Part shown: positions 1-9,123 of the stretch, piece by piece
Numbering within the stretch: the stretch's first letter is position 1
Layout: each line of letters starts with the position of its first letter
Source: Flavobacteriales bacterium
GTDB lineage: Bacteria; Bacteroidota; Bacteroidia; Flavobacteriales; Schleiferiaceae
Length of the DNA stretch: 64,000 nt
Direction of reading: 5' to 3'
NCBI GenBank assembly: GCA_012269745.1
Contig: JAAXJR010000050.1
Location: forward strand, 31,473 to 95,472
The notes under the pieces: model-generated
The model's input: only the letters and a program-made list of their open reading frames with translations
What the model was told of the DNA's origin: nothing
The model's database searches: none
Position numbers and translations under genes: made by a program

Positions 1-2
1 AT

Positions 3-470
3 AATGGTCAGCCATTAATCTTTTTAACAGCCAAAGGGCAGAAGGAAGATATCATTGCTGGTTATAGCGCTGGTGCAGATGATTACCTTGTTAAGCCTTT
101 CGATACGGACGTTTTGCTTTACAAGATTCAAGCGATTATCGGAAGGAATCTAGCAGATGTTGAAGAAGAACCGGATGAAATTCAGATTGGAGACTTGGTT
201 TTTAAACCGAAGATTCGTCAACTACTCTATAAGGATGAAGTAACAAGGTTAAGTCCCAAGGAATGTGATTTATTAAAACTATTGGCAGGCCATAAGAATC
301 AGCTGTTGCCAAGGTCTAAAGCCCTGTTGAAAATCTGGAAAGAAGACAATTATTTTACGGGACGATCCATGGATGTATACGTTGCGAAGCTTCGTAAATA
401 TTTGAAGGTTGATGACAACCTACGCATCGAAAATGTGCACGGCGAAGGCTTTAGATTAGTGCAAGATTAG
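3..470 (+). CDS. OmpR/PhoB-family response regulator, 5' end missing
   Basis: The reading frame is already open at the left edge, so the N-terminus lies outside the window. The visible part begins in the second half of a receiver domain: FLTAKG carries the conserved Thr, and DDYLVKPF carries the conserved Lys-Pro of the alpha5 face. A winged-helix DNA-binding domain follows, with [13 protein letters not shown] and a recognition-helix region at [13 protein letters not shown], ending in the usual strand hairpin (VHGEGFRLV). This is the layout of a two-component transcriptional activator whose partner kinase would lie to the left. The phosphorylated Asp is not visible. The stop codon overlaps the convergent photolyase stop by four bases. 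The family assignment is firm; target genes are unknown. Confidence 0.93.
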   Translation, partial: NGQPLIFLTAKGQKEDIIAGYSAGADDYLVKPFDTDVLLYKIQAIIGRNLADVEEEPDEIQIGDLVFKPKIRQLLYKDEVTRLSPKECDLLKLLAGHKNQLLPRSKALLKIWKEDNYFTGRSMDVYVAKLRKYLKVDDNLRIENVHGEGFRLVQD

Positions 471-1924
471 GACCTCCTGGGGCCAGGATTCACGTGTTTT
501 CCGAGAATTCTCCGTGCCTCTTGCTTTGTTTTTTTTTCTTTTCGTTTTGAATATAAGGCATCACTTGCGCGCTTTCTATTCTTAGACAAATCCACAACGG
601 GCTCGAGAGGGTAGGATCCGGTATTGTAGCCTTGCATGGCCAATTCCATTGGTGGTATTTTCCAAGGTTCATGGATATAAGGTGCAGGTATTTGAAAAAG
701 TTCTGGCACCCATTGCTTGATGAATTTACCCTTGGGATCGTGATCCTGACTCTGCTTGATGGGGTTGTAGATCCTAATGGTATTCACACCCGTGTAGCCG
801 CTTTGCATTTGGAATTGGGCATAGTGAATTCCCGGTTCAAAGTCCGTAAACAAAGAGGCTAAATAATCAGCACCCGGCTTCCAGGGCAACCACAGATATT
901 GGCTGTAAAAACTGACGACCATAGCACGCATTCTAAAGTTTAAATACCCGGTTGCCGTCAAGCAACGCATGCATGCATCCACTAGTGGGACGCCCGTCTT
1001 TCCTTCCTTCCATGCATCGAATAGGTCTTGGTTCCATTCTTTACTCTGGTCAATATCCGTATATGCTCGATTAATGGGTAAAAACTCATATTCCCACTCG
1101 CTCTCAAACTTTTGAATGAAGTGGGCTTGCCACCGAAGTCGGTCCGCAAAAGCCCTGATATTACGCTTGGATCCCGGAATGTCTGCATGCTCCATGATTT
1201 GGACAAGTTGACGCACACTAATATTGCCCCAAGCCAAGTGTGGTGATATTCGACTGCATCCTTGTCGCGATTCTTGTGGCTTAGATATGCTATAAGCGTA
1301 GCGGGCGATACGTTTAGTTAGAAAGCTCTTTATAATGTTGTGTGCCCTGCGCTCACCGCCTTTTTGAAAAAAGGGATGTTCTTCAAACTCATTTTGATAT
1401 TCCGGGATATTTAATTCTTGAGTATACGCACTGGAAGCAATCTTTTTTAAGTCTGCTTGAATCAGCGGTTGAGCAGCATTGTGATGCCATTTGCTCATCC
1501 AGTCTCTGCGGTTTCGAAGACCGCGTCGCACACCATTTGCATCTGACTCTAGCCACGGGATTTTCTGTGAGTTAAGGAATTTCTTGATTCTTAGATCGCG
1601 GTCGAAAGTGTGTTTGATACCAGTCTCTTTATGACTTAGAACTCTTACTACCTCAAAATTTGAGCAGATATGCTTGAAGAAATCGATGGCTTCGCATTTG
1701 AAGAAATACACCGTTTTCTGATCTAGCTGTAGATTGAGATCGTATACGGAGTCTGTAATAAATCGAACATGACGTTCGTCGTATTGAATTTGAGCAAAAA
1801 GTGAGGGTTCATAGAGAGTAAAGTAGAGTGTAGGAACATTGAGCTCCGTGCTCTGAAACACTGGTAGATGATCAAACCAGCGTAGATCCCGTTTGAACCA
1901 CACTAATTGAATCTTCTCTCTCAC
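467..1924 (-). CDS. Photolyase/cryptochrome family flavoprotein
   Basis: A 485-residue member of the photolyase/cryptochrome family. These use FAD, often with an antenna chromophore, to repair UV photoproducts or to sense blue light. The N-terminal alpha/beta antenna domain opens with [10 protein letters not shown] (about residues 7-16). The FAD-binding helical domain shows [11 protein letters not shown] (about 224-234) and [10 protein letters not shown] (311-320), followed by NFRMRAMV. The last 40 residues are strongly basic, which suits DNA contact. The start is GTG, directly before the conserved WFKRD segment, and it overlaps the stop of the upstream flavin-reductase-like gene by one base (TAGTG). 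It is the last gene of a three-gene minus-strand operon. Repair class (CPD, 6-4) versus photosensor cannot be decided here. Confidence 0.9.
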   Translation of the reverse strand: MREKIQLVWFKRDLRWFDHLPVFQSTELNVPTLYFTLYEPSLFAQIQYDERHVRFITDSVYDLNLQLDQKTVYFFKCEAIDFFKHICSNFEVVRVLSHKETGIKHTFDRDLRIKKFLNSQKIPWLESDANGVRRGLRNRRDWMSKWHHNAAQPLIQADLKKIASSAYTQELNIPEYQNEFEEHPFFQKGGERRAHNIIKSFLTKRIARYAYSISKPQESRQGCSRISPHLAWGNISVRQLVQIMEHADIPGSKRNIRAFADRLRWQAHFIQKFESEWEYEFLPINRAYTDIDQSKEWNQDLFDAWKEGKTGVPLVDACMRCLTATGYLNFRMRAMVVSFYSQYLWLPWKPGADYLASLFTDFEPGIHYAQFQMQSGYTGVNTIRIYNPIKQSQDHDPKGKFIKQWVPELFQIPAPYIHEPWKIPPMELAMQGYNTGSYPLEPVVDLSKNRKRASDALYSKRKEKKTKQEARRILGKHVNPGPRRS

Positions 1925-2550
1925 TAGAGGCCGTATTTCAAAGTGCTTGGGTAGGGAATATGCTTGTTGTCCGATGCAATACCGGTGTACTGCTGCAATC
2001 CTATTGCTAGAGTAGGACTTTGTTTAAACAATACCCTCCCTTGTTCACAGACTTGTATATCATCACCCAGGGCAATATTTTGGATTCTTCCAACGGTATA
2101 AACGCACCCGTTGTTCAAGGTGAATTCTTCAATGAATTCTAACTCTATGGCATAGAGAAATGCTGTGGGAAGTGGATGCGTCCAATCCTGGTGTTCTTTA
2201 AGGCTTTCTCCAACTATCTCTAATTCAAATATTCCCTCAGGCGCATTCATACTTACTTCATGAACTGTGGCCGATTTTGTAAAAGGCATACATACAAGGC
2301 TTATTCGACCTTGGTTTCTATAGTTAGAAAGCGTGTGCCTTTTACCATTATCCGGACGAAACAAAATGCTCATTTGAGCTGGATTCGCACCTACGTGGGT
2401 GATGTTTGAAAGGGTAGCGGCATTGTACCTGTCCCGGTCATCCGCGGTGATCCCAATAAAAGCAGTTCGTATACCCGAGAGGCTGTTGATCAACGAGGTT
2501 CGGTATCGTTTTTCGAATCCCTCGATATCCGAGGCGGTAATAGTTTTCAT
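1924..2550 (-). CDS. Flavin reductase-like FMN-binding split-barrel protein
   Basis: A 208-residue protein of the flavin reductase-like split-barrel fold, a family whose members bind FMN and either reduce free flavin with NAD(P)H or use it as cofactor. The segment [20 protein letters not shown] is the region that contacts the flavin in this fold, and the phrase [16 protein letters not shown] matches the dimer/FMN phosphate region. It lies between an SDR gene (3 bases upstream) and the photolyase gene (1-base overlap), so the three are probably made from one transcript. A supply of reduced flavin to the photolyase-type protein is an attractive inference but is not shown by the sequence. Substrate unknown. 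Confidence 0.8.
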   Translation of the reverse strand: MKTITASDIEGFEKRYRTSLINSLSGIRTAFIGITADDRDRYNAATLSNITHVGANPAQMSILFRPDNGKRHTLSNYRNQGRISLVCMPFTKSATVHEVSMNAPEGIFELEIVGESLKEHQDWTHPLPTAFLYAIELEFIEEFTLNNGCVYTVGRIQNIALGDDIQVCEQGRVLFKQSPTLAIGLQQYTGIASDNKHIPYPSTLKYGL

Positions 2551-2553
2551 TCT

Positions 2554-3240
2554 TTATAGTACGCTTTGACCGCCATCAATGTGAACAATTTGACCGGTCA
2601 TCCAAGAGGCTTTATCGCTCAATAAAAAGGCTGTCATTTCTGCAATATCACCGGCCTCTCCAACGCGTTTCATCGGATTGTTTTCGCCAAGCGCAGCCTT
2701 TTTCTCTGGTGTGCTCAAAAGTTTGCTTGCAAGTGGGGTATCTGTTAATGAAGGTGCAATACAGTTGATTCTAGCCTTGGGTGCCCATTCTGAGGCAATT
2801 GCTCTAGTCAACCCCTCAATGGCTCCTTTTGACGCACTTACAGTGGCATGGAAAGGCATTCCTCTTTGAACTGCCACTGTAGAATACAAAACCACCGAGG
2901 GAGTACTCTCTTTGTGAAAGTTTTTATAGGCTGCCTGCAGCGCTTTCACAGCACCCATGACTTGAAGTTGAAAATCAGCTTCAAAGACTTCAGGCTTTAA
3001 TCCTCTGAATGGTTTCAGATTGATAGATCCAACACTGTATACTAGGCCATCAATATTCTCTGGCATCTTATCGTCCCATTCGTCTTCGAGAACATCAAAT
3101 TCTTCCCATTCAATGGTATGTGCGGGGCCTTCATAAGGAGTTCTGCTAAAGACAGTGACCTGGTGACCTTCTGCCGCCAATAGCTCTGCTGTTTCTTTTC
3201 CGATTCCTTTGCTTCCGCCAATAATTACGTAATTCTTCAT
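2554..3240 (-). CDS. SDR-family protein with altered catalytic residues
   Basis: A 228-residue short-chain dehydrogenase/reductase fold. The nucleotide-binding glycine motif GGSKGIG is at residues 8-14, and the C-terminal part has INCIAPSLTDTP and the closing HIDGG. The active site is odd: the Lys of the YxxxK motif is present (K138) but the position four residues before it is Val134 rather than Tyr, and the usual catalytic Ser is Thr121. The bases at this site read unambiguously as GTA, so this is not a frame error. It heads the operon with the flavin-reductase-like and photolyase genes. It may still bind NAD(P)H, act by another mechanism or be structural. SDR membership is certain; dehydrogenase activity is doubtful. 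Confidence 0.88.
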   Translation of the reverse strand: MKNYVIIGGSKGIGKETAELLAAEGHQVTVFSRTPYEGPAHTIEWEEFDVLEDEWDDKMPENIDGLVYSVGSINLKPFRGLKPEVFEADFQLQVMGAVKALQAAYKNFHKESTPSVVLYSTVAVQRGMPFHATVSASKGAIEGLTRAIASEWAPKARINCIAPSLTDTPLASKLLSTPEKKAALGENNPMKRVGEAGDIAEMTAFLLSDKASWMTGQIVHIDGGQSVL

Positions 3241-3347
3241 GTTTAGTCTAATGTTCTAAGATTCTAAACGCATTTTTAATCTGCAGGTTCAGATTAATGC
3301 CGGAAAATGGTGGCTTCTGTTGTAATTTCAAGGCAGAACTTAAAGCC

Positions 3348-4865
3348 ATGTTAGAGAACATCACATTAGGAGCAGCCCCTTTGAGCTACCATCAGTATGA
3401 GCAAATTGCAAAAGGTAATGCTCGATTGACATTGGATCCTGTGGCCGCAGAGCGTATATCGTGTTCAAGAGCTTTCCTTGAAGAGCGTACAAAAACCAGA
3501 AAAACACCTGTTTATGGTGTGAACACAGGCTTTGGCGCACTTTGTAATATAGTAGTAGGGGAAGAGGATTTGGGTAAACTTCAAACCAATCTCGTTCGTT
3601 CACATGCTTGTGGAGCGGGAGCAGAGATAGATGAAAGGATAGTTCGTCTCATGATGGCTTTAAAGGTGCAAAGTTTTGCTGTAGGTGTAAGTGGTATTCG
3701 TCTTAAGGTAGTAGAGCAAATCATTGCCATGTACAATAGCGGTGCTATACCTGTGATTTATGAACTAGGATCTCTAGGCGCTTCAGGTGATTTAGCGCCA
3801 CTTGCACATTTGTCTTTACCCTTGCTTGGTGAGGGTGAAGTTTGGCTTGAGGGCGAAAAAACTAGTACCCAAGATGCTTTGTCGGAGCTTGGTGAAAATG
3901 GTTGGAAGGCCATGGAATTGGCTTCAAAAGAAGGTCTTGCACTATTGAATGGTACACAGTTCATGTCAGCACATGGTATTTATGCACTTATTCAGGCAAG
4001 AAGAATAGATTTCTTTGCCGATCAATTGGCGGCTCTTTCCACGCTGGCATATGATGGAAGAATAGAGCCGTTTACTCCAGGTGTGCACTTAACCAGGCCA
4101 CATATCGGTCAAATACTTACAGCGGAGCGATTGTTGAATTGGTTAGAGCCATGCGAGGCCATGCACAGGGAAAAAGAGCATGTTCAAGATCCATATTCTT
4201 TTCGATGTGTACCTCAGGTACATGGCGCCTCAAAAGGTGCCATTAAGCACATGATGGACGTCTTTGAAGTGGAGGTGAATGCTGCGACCGATAATCCCGT
4301 GGTTTTAAGTGATGAAGGCAGAATCATAAGTGCCGGAAATTTTCACGGTCAGCCGCTGGCCTTAGCCTTAGATTATGGTGCTTTGGCTATCCACGAATAC
4401 GGCTCTATTTCTGAACGACGTACCTATCAATTAATTTCGGGAAGACGTGGTTTACCACCATTCTTGGTGAAAAACCCGGGGATTAATTCAGGACTGATGA
4501 TCGCGCAATACACTGCCGCGAGTATGGTGAGTCAAAACAAACAATTGTGTACACCAGCATCAGCAGATAGTATCGAGAGTTCAAATGGTCAGGAAGACCA
4601 TGTGAGTATGGGAGCTAATGCCGCCACCAAGCTCTTGAAAGTGGTAGATAATGTTTATGGTATTTTGGGTGTAGAGCTATTGAATGCAGTTCAAGCGCTT
4701 TGGATACGCGGTGAGGCGGTAGAAGGGGAGCTTGGTGCTCTATTCAATGATTTCCTCGCAGTAAGCCCTGCCATTGAAGAGGATATTTACTTGCATGAGC
4801 GAATGGAATTGGCCAAAAACTTCCTTAAAACTCGTATGCTAGAGGAGCGTACTATACTTTTGTAG
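3348..4865 (+). CDS. hutH: Histidine ammonia-lyase
   Basis: Deaminates L-histidine to urocanate, the first step of histidine breakdown. The Ala-Ser-Gly triad that cyclises into the MIO cofactor is visible in GSLGASGDLAPLAH (about residues 145-147 from this start). The active-site loop VYGVNTGFGALC is present, and RSHACG carries the Ser-His pair typical of histidine rather than phenylalanine ammonia-lyases. An ATG 51 bases upstream extends the frame, but the start at MLENITLGAAP gives 505 residues, the normal family length, and begins where homologues begin. No hutU, hutI or hutG is adjacent; the next gene is DUF493. A related lyase with Tyr preference cannot be fully excluded. Confidence 0.92.
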   Translation: MLENITLGAAPLSYHQYEQIAKGNARLTLDPVAAERISCSRAFLEERTKTRKTPVYGVNTGFGALCNIVVGEEDLGKLQTNLVRSHACGAGAEIDERIVRLMMALKVQSFAVGVSGIRLKVVEQIIAMYNSGAIPVIYELGSLGASGDLAPLAHLSLPLLGEGEVWLEGEKTSTQDALSELGENGWKAMELASKEGLALLNGTQFMSAHGIYALIQARRIDFFADQLAALSTLAYDGRIEPFTPGVHLTRPHIGQILTAERLLNWLEPCEAMHREKEHVQDPYSFRCVPQVHGASKGAIKHMMDVFEVEVNAATDNPVVLSDEGRIISAGNFHGQPLALALDYGALAIHEYGSISERRTYQLISGRRGLPPFLVKNPGINSGLMIAQYTAASMVSQNKQLCTPASADSIESSNGQEDHVSMGANAATKLLKVVDNVYGILGVELLNAVQALWIRGEAVEGELGALFNDFLAVSPAIEEDIYLHERMELAKNFLKTRMLEERTILL

Positions 4866-4880
4866 GCCAATTCAACACGT

Positions 4881-5153
4881 ATGAGTCAAGATCCTTGGAA
4901 AGGCCTTCGCGAGAAATTAGAGGAACGCAAATGGCCAGCAGTCTACATGTTTAAATTCATTGTCCCAGCTGATAATCAGAAAGTTGCCCAAACTGAAGCG
5001 CTATTTGATGCGGAAACAGCGCAGATAGAATTGCGTAAGAGTAAGACTGGAAAATTCGTTTCTGTCAGTGCAAAAGAGATGATGATGGATGTTGATTCAA
5101 TCATTGCACGCTACGAAGAAGCTGTGAAGATTCCTGGCTTAATGGCTTTGTAG
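4881..5153 (+). CDS. DUF493 (YbeD-like) family protein
   Basis: A 90-residue cytosolic protein of the DUF493/YbeD family, a small ACT-like fold with no established catalytic role. The signature WPAVYMFKFIVPADNQK near the N-terminus and the later KTGKFVSVSAKEMMMD match the Bacteroidota version of the family. It begins 15 bases after hutH and ends just before the convergent TIGR02757 gene, so it is probably co-transcribed with hutH. E. coli YbeD has been linked to lipoate regulation only by structure and neighbourhood; no such neighbour occurs here. Confidence 0.85.
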   Translation: MSQDPWKGLREKLEERKWPAVYMFKFIVPADNQKVAQTEALFDAETAQIELRKSKTGKFVSVSAKEMMMDVDSIIARYEEAVKIPGLMAL

Positions 5154-5154
5154 G

Positions 5155-5928
5155 CTATTTCCAACCTTCATAGACTCCCAATCCAAACAACGCATAATCC
5201 AGTCGAGCCGGATCTTCTGGGGCTATTTTTCGTATCGCTTGGTCCAATTCCATTACGGCTTTCCAATCGCTTTGTTTACGTTTTAATAGACCTAAACTGC
5301 GAGCAACCCTTCCGCTGTGTACGTCAAGAGGTAAGGACAACACTCCTGGATCAATGTCCCAAATACCGAAATCAATGCCTTCTTTATTGCTGCGTGCCAT
5401 CCAGCGGGAATACATCACTATTCGCTTACAAGCACTGCCTTTAGTAGGATCCCCGAAATGTTTTGCAGCACGTTGAGGGAGGCCGTTGTTTAATAGGTAG
5501 CTCTTAAATGCAGTAAAGGATGCACCGAGATGATTTTCAGAGTTTAGATGCTTAACGAAGAAATCGCCAATGTTTTCATATTCCGTGTAAAGCTGTTGCA
5601 GAGCAACAACTAGGCCTTGGATATCCTCAGCCTTAAAAGTGCGGTGGATGAAGCCCTCGAAACTCTCTAAATCTTTTTGATTGGCACCTGAGACGAATTC
5701 CCAAGGGGAGTTGTCCATGCGCTCCATGATATCTTCGCTTTTGGCAATGATAGTTTTGCGCTGTCCCCAAGCAAGCGTTGCTGCGATAAGGCCGCTAATT
5801 TCAATATCCTTTGGATTTGAAAACTTGTGTGGGATTAAGATCGGGTCCTCGGTTACGAAACTGCGCTTAGCGTACTGATCGGCTTTTTCTAGAAGAAATT
5901 CGCGCAACTCGGCTTTTTTTAATTTCAT
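5155..5928 (-). CDS. TIGR02757 family protein (HhH-type DNA glycosylase-like)
   Basis: A 257-residue protein of the TIGR02757 family, typical of Bacteroidota and spirochaetes. The family is distantly related to helix-hairpin-helix DNA glycosylases and is uncharacterised. Family features visible are DPILIPHKFSNPKDIEISGL with AATLAWGQRKTII near the N-terminus, KRIVMYSRWMAR in the middle, and PLDVHSGRVARSLGLL, where the last segment resembles the HhH region. It follows the LolD-like ATPase gene with a three-base gap, both on the minus strand. The DNA repair role is inferred from fold only; no catalytic residue can be named with confidence. Confidence 0.85.
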   Translation of the reverse strand: MKLKKAELREFLLEKADQYAKRSFVTEDPILIPHKFSNPKDIEISGLIAATLAWGQRKTIIAKSEDIMERMDNSPWEFVSGANQKDLESFEGFIHRTFKAEDIQGLVVALQQLYTEYENIGDFFVKHLNSENHLGASFTAFKSYLLNNGLPQRAAKHFGDPTKGSACKRIVMYSRWMARSNKEGIDFGIWDIDPGVLSLPLDVHSGRVARSLGLLKRKQSDWKAVMELDQAIRKIAPEDPARLDYALFGLGVYEGWK

Positions 5929-5931
5929 GAA

Positions 5932-6582
5932 TTAGCCCAATTTTCCGTCTACCATAGTCCACTTGCTCTTGCCAAGAGCTGCGAGTTCTGCATTATGAGT
6001 TACAACTACAATAGTTTGACCCAATTCTTCATTGAGCTTGACTAGTAAATCATGTACCGCTTCAGCATTGGCGCTATCCAAGTTTCCTGTAGGCTCGTCT
6101 GCCAATAGCAATTCAGGCTCGTTGATCAGTGCTCGAGCAATGGCCACGCGTTGCTGCTCACCACCGCTCATTTCGTTAGGAAGATGGTTAGCACGATGTG
6201 CGATGCCCAAAAGCTCCATTAACTCTTTCGCTTTTTCAGTTGCATTGCCATCCATCTGTCCGCCTATCCAACGCGGGAGGGTGATATTTTCTAAAGCGGT
6301 TAACTCGGGCAAAAGGTTATGGAACTGGAATACCAGACCGATGTGCTTATTTCTGTAATTATTTAACTCTTTTTTGGAGAGATTACCCAATGACATTCCA
6401 TCAAAGGAAATAGAACCACTGTTGTAAGAGTCTAAGCCAGCGATCAAGTGCAATAACGTGCTCTTACCGGCACCAGAGGCGCCCACTATGGTGATGAAGT
6501 CACCTTTAGAAACGCGACCATTAACACCCTTAAGAACTTCAGTAGCACCGTACGATTTATGGAGTTGTCCTATTTCAATCAT
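5932..6582 (-). CDS. ABC transporter ATPase, LolD/MacB type
   Basis: A 216-residue ATP-binding subunit. Walker A GASGAGKST is at residues 34-42, the ABC signature is MSGGEQQRVAIARAL, Walker B is LLLADEPTGNLD, and the switch His is in VVVTHN. The short length and the PTGNLD sequence place it with LolD/MacB/FtsE-type ATPases that power lipoprotein release or efflux. In Bacteroidota an isolated copy like this one is usually annotated as LolD, working with membrane partners encoded elsewhere; no permease gene is adjacent. It directly follows the DUF5916 gene (stop and start adjoin) and precedes TIGR02757. Confidence 0.9.
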   Translation of the reverse strand: MIEIGQLHKSYGATEVLKGVNGRVSKGDFITIVGASGAGKSTLLHLIAGLDSYNSGSISFDGMSLGNLSKKELNNYRNKHIGLVFQFHNLLPELTALENITLPRWIGGQMDGNATEKAKELMELLGIAHRANHLPNEMSGGEQQRVAIARALINEPELLLADEPTGNLDSANAEAVHDLLVKLNEELGQTIVVVTHNAELAALGKSKWTMVDGKLG

Positions 6583-9009
6583 CTAGCGCAAGGTAGCTGA
6601 TTTCTTGATTTGAGCATAATCAAGGAAATACACCAATCTGAGTGAGAAGAAATTATCTGCAGGAAGACCACTTAGGCTTTGGATATTCTGTAGATAACTT
6701 AAGTCTACAGCATTGTCAGAATTTGCCAAAGAGGCTCTGTAGAGCAGATTTAATTCTCGTCCTGGTGCAAACCAAAGTACATACTTAAGGTCTACATTAA
6801 AGAAGTTGATTCGTAGGGTAGGGTCGCTGTAGGCGTCTGAAGGCTTCAAGCTCCCGTCTTCATTTAAGTGGAAGATGTTTTCATTATCAATTCGATTCCA
6901 GCTGTGTCTCAAATCCAAAGTCAAATAGGAGTTTGGACCGAATAAGTATTGACCGCGTAATGTCTGTTCAAAATTTCGACGGTGACGAAGCGCCATTCCT
7001 ACAGAATCCGCGCTGATGGTTTGGGCCCACCCAATCTGGTGGTTATTGCCCACTTCGAACTCTGCGCGCAGGTTGAATTGATCGTTAATACGACCAATGA
7101 TTTCTACCTCTCCGTATCTGCCGCGTGCACCCCAATCGGCCCACCACCATTGTCCTCCGCGTAATTCAAGTGCTAGAGGTTTACGGAAATCCGTGCTAAG
7201 CCAAGCGTTGTGCCAGAAAGATGCAGGATTCACTCGATAACGTCCCCATACACGTGCATCGTAAAAATCATACTCTTCAGGTCTGGTTTCAACGTTGTAG
7301 CCGAAAGCGATAAAACTTTTGGTCAAACCAAAGAAGCTGTATTCCACATGAAAGCGCTCGAAATCGCCACCCTCAAAGAGTCTATTGTACTGAATGCCTA
7401 CACGGTGCCTTCTTCGTAAGAAATATTCATTCGGTGCCAACAGATTATGACTAACCCTAAAACGTTGGTGAAATTTGTTTCCTCGTGCTTGGAAACCAAG
7501 ATCATTTGGGTCGAAGGTATTCGACAGTACCTCAAGGCTATGGTCCCAACGCCAGGCACCAGTTTGTTTACCCATGTCCCAAGCACCTGCCAGACCTGCA
7601 TAGTTATCGTCAGTATCATAAATGCTCGAACGGCCAAAGGCACCGTTGAAATAATGGCTGTTCTCCCAGAAATTCAAGTTTCCCGTAATCGCGGTAACGT
7701 TCGCATCCCTTGCGCTACTTTCAGTATTCATGCGAGTTACATTCGTGTTGATCAACCCAATGGAACTATTTCCTCCAAATCTTTGATCCACAGCAGTCAC
7801 GTTGTAATTAGTCAATGGCTCCGTCAAGATTTCGACTGTATTGCCCAAAGAATCGGTTCCCTTAATAAAGTTTGCAGCAGTAATGGCGTTGAGAAAGCCA
7901 ACACTTAAATTTCTGTCGGTAGTCCCTGTAAGCTTCGTGGCGTTGAGCATTCGAGTAAAACTCTGTGTAGTATTGCTCAAATCATCAAGATTGGCATTCG
8001 TAAAGTTTTGCGGGTTACCACCAATTCTTCTGCTGTAAAACAGATCAGCTTTATTAAATAAGTTGACCCCTTCGGTAAAGAATTGACGGTTTTCGTCGAA
8101 TTGCTGTTCGAAGGCCTCAAAATTCACAAACTGCTCATCAAAGGCCACTTGAGAGAAATCTGGAAGCAAGGTCATATCAAGGGTAAAGCTCTTATTTAGC
8201 CCAATTTTTATATCCGCACCACCGGCTCTAGTAGCTCTCCAGTCTGAATCTCCTGTTTTTTGTAATCCTCCTGTAACATTTGGTCTGAGACTTACACGTA
8301 CCGGTGGGTCGATGACATTAATACCCGTGAGCAAACCACTCTGTAAGCTCTCATTTCGGAAGTTTCTGTCAATTGGGTTCCAACTGTACATGGTTCGGTC
8401 AGTGCGAATAGAGCGCTTGATGTTAAATCCCCAAGCTGGCGGCTGAGCGCCTGCACCCCCTTGAGGAATACGCAACACTTGGTAGGGAATGTATATCTCA
8501 AAGCTCCATTGGTGCTCCTCCTTGACCACGGCGCTCCACCAAACGGCATTCCAGCTACCGTCCTCATCATTATCGCTGGTTTGGCGCGAGTCGCCTTGGA
8601 CGCCGGCAGCACTCAGATAGAAATTGAAGTCATTGGCACCGTCGTTAAACGGATTGATAATGAGGTGAATCCAATCCGTATTGGCATTGACGCGGTCGCG
8701 CGGTGTTAACTGTGATAGAATAGGTGCACGCTCGTCTTTGAGAACACCTGCAAAATAAATGCCTTCCTGAGTGTAGAAGATGCGTACATCACTTGCAATA
8801 CCCGCAGCAGGTGTTGCCGGTTCAGGGAAATACTGATCCAATTCAGTAATTTGAGCGCTCTGGGCCCATTCGGCCTCATCGAGAACCCCATTTACTTTGA
8901 TATTCACCTCGCGAAGTTCAGGCACCTCAAGGCTCTTCTTCTGTGGATTTTGACCGAAGCCCAGTAGGGAAGTGGCTACGGCTAAACAGGTTAGGATGTA
9001 TTTGGTCAT
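6583..9009 (-). CDS. DUF5916 outer-membrane protein with CBM9-like N-terminal domain
   Basis: An exported protein of about 808 residues. The chosen start gives MTKYILTCLAVATSLLGFGQ, a clear signal peptide; an ATG three codons upstream is also in frame. The N-terminal portion (KVNGVLDEAEWAQSA and DVRIFYTQEGIYFAG) resembles the CBM9-like domain of this family. The remainder has alternating aromatic strands ending in SLRLVYFLDYAQ, as expected for an outer-membrane beta-barrel. Family members occur next to peptidases and secretion genes, but no function is established. The coding strand continues into the LolD-like ATPase without a gap, so the two may be co-transcribed. Confidence 0.88.
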   Translation of the reverse strand: MTKYILTCLAVATSLLGFGQNPQKKSLEVPELREVNIKVNGVLDEAEWAQSAQITELDQYFPEPATPAAGIASDVRIFYTQEGIYFAGVLKDERAPILSQLTPRDRVNANTDWIHLIINPFNDGANDFNFYLSAAGVQGDSRQTSDNDEDGSWNAVWWSAVVKEEHQWSFEIYIPYQVLRIPQGGAGAQPPAWGFNIKRSIRTDRTMYSWNPIDRNFRNESLQSGLLTGINVIDPPVRVSLRPNVTGGLQKTGDSDWRATRAGGADIKIGLNKSFTLDMTLLPDFSQVAFDEQFVNFEAFEQQFDENRQFFTEGVNLFNKADLFYSRRIGGNPQNFTNANLDDLSNTTQSFTRMLNATKLTGTTDRNLSVGFLNAITAANFIKGTDSLGNTVEILTEPLTNYNVTAVDQRFGGNSSIGLINTNVTRMNTESSARDANVTAITGNLNFWENSHYFNGAFGRSSIYDTDDNYAGLAGAWDMGKQTGAWRWDHSLEVLSNTFDPNDLGFQARGNKFHQRFRVSHNLLAPNEYFLRRRHRVGIQYNRLFEGGDFERFHVEYSFFGLTKSFIAFGYNVETRPEEYDFYDARVWGRYRVNPASFWHNAWLSTDFRKPLALELRGGQWWWADWGARGRYGEVEIIGRINDQFNLRAEFEVGNNHQIGWAQTISADSVGMALRHRRNFEQTLRGQYLFGPNSYLTLDLRHSWNRIDNENIFHLNEDGSLKPSDAYSDPTLRINFFNVDLKYVLWFAPGRELNLLYRASLANSDNAVDLSYLQNIQSLSGLPADNFFSLRLVYFLDYAQIKKSATLR

Positions 9010-9094
9010 AGGGAGCAAATATCGGTATAAAGACGCATATATCGATTTAACAACTTTAGAGGTTGTTTATGTTCAGGATTAAAGGTCTGTACCC

Positions 9095-9102
9095 TAAATT
9101 TG
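9095..9102 (+). promoter_or_regulatory. Bacteroidota -7 promoter box upstream of sucC
   Basis: TAAATTTG fits the Bacteroidota sigma-ABfr -7 consensus TAnnTTTG exactly and lies 21 bases before the sucC ATG. A -33 TTTG at the usual 19-base spacing is not clear. Confidence 0.55.
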
Positions 9103-9123
9103 TACTCAAATCAAGGAAAAACT

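Noticed and set aside
3297..3347. Upstream ATG extending hutH by 17 codons
   Set aside because: The added residues have no counterpart in the family and give an overlong N-terminus; the internal ATG fits.
7447..7908. 153-codon ORF on the plus strand
   Set aside because: Antisense shadow of the DUF5916 barrel region.
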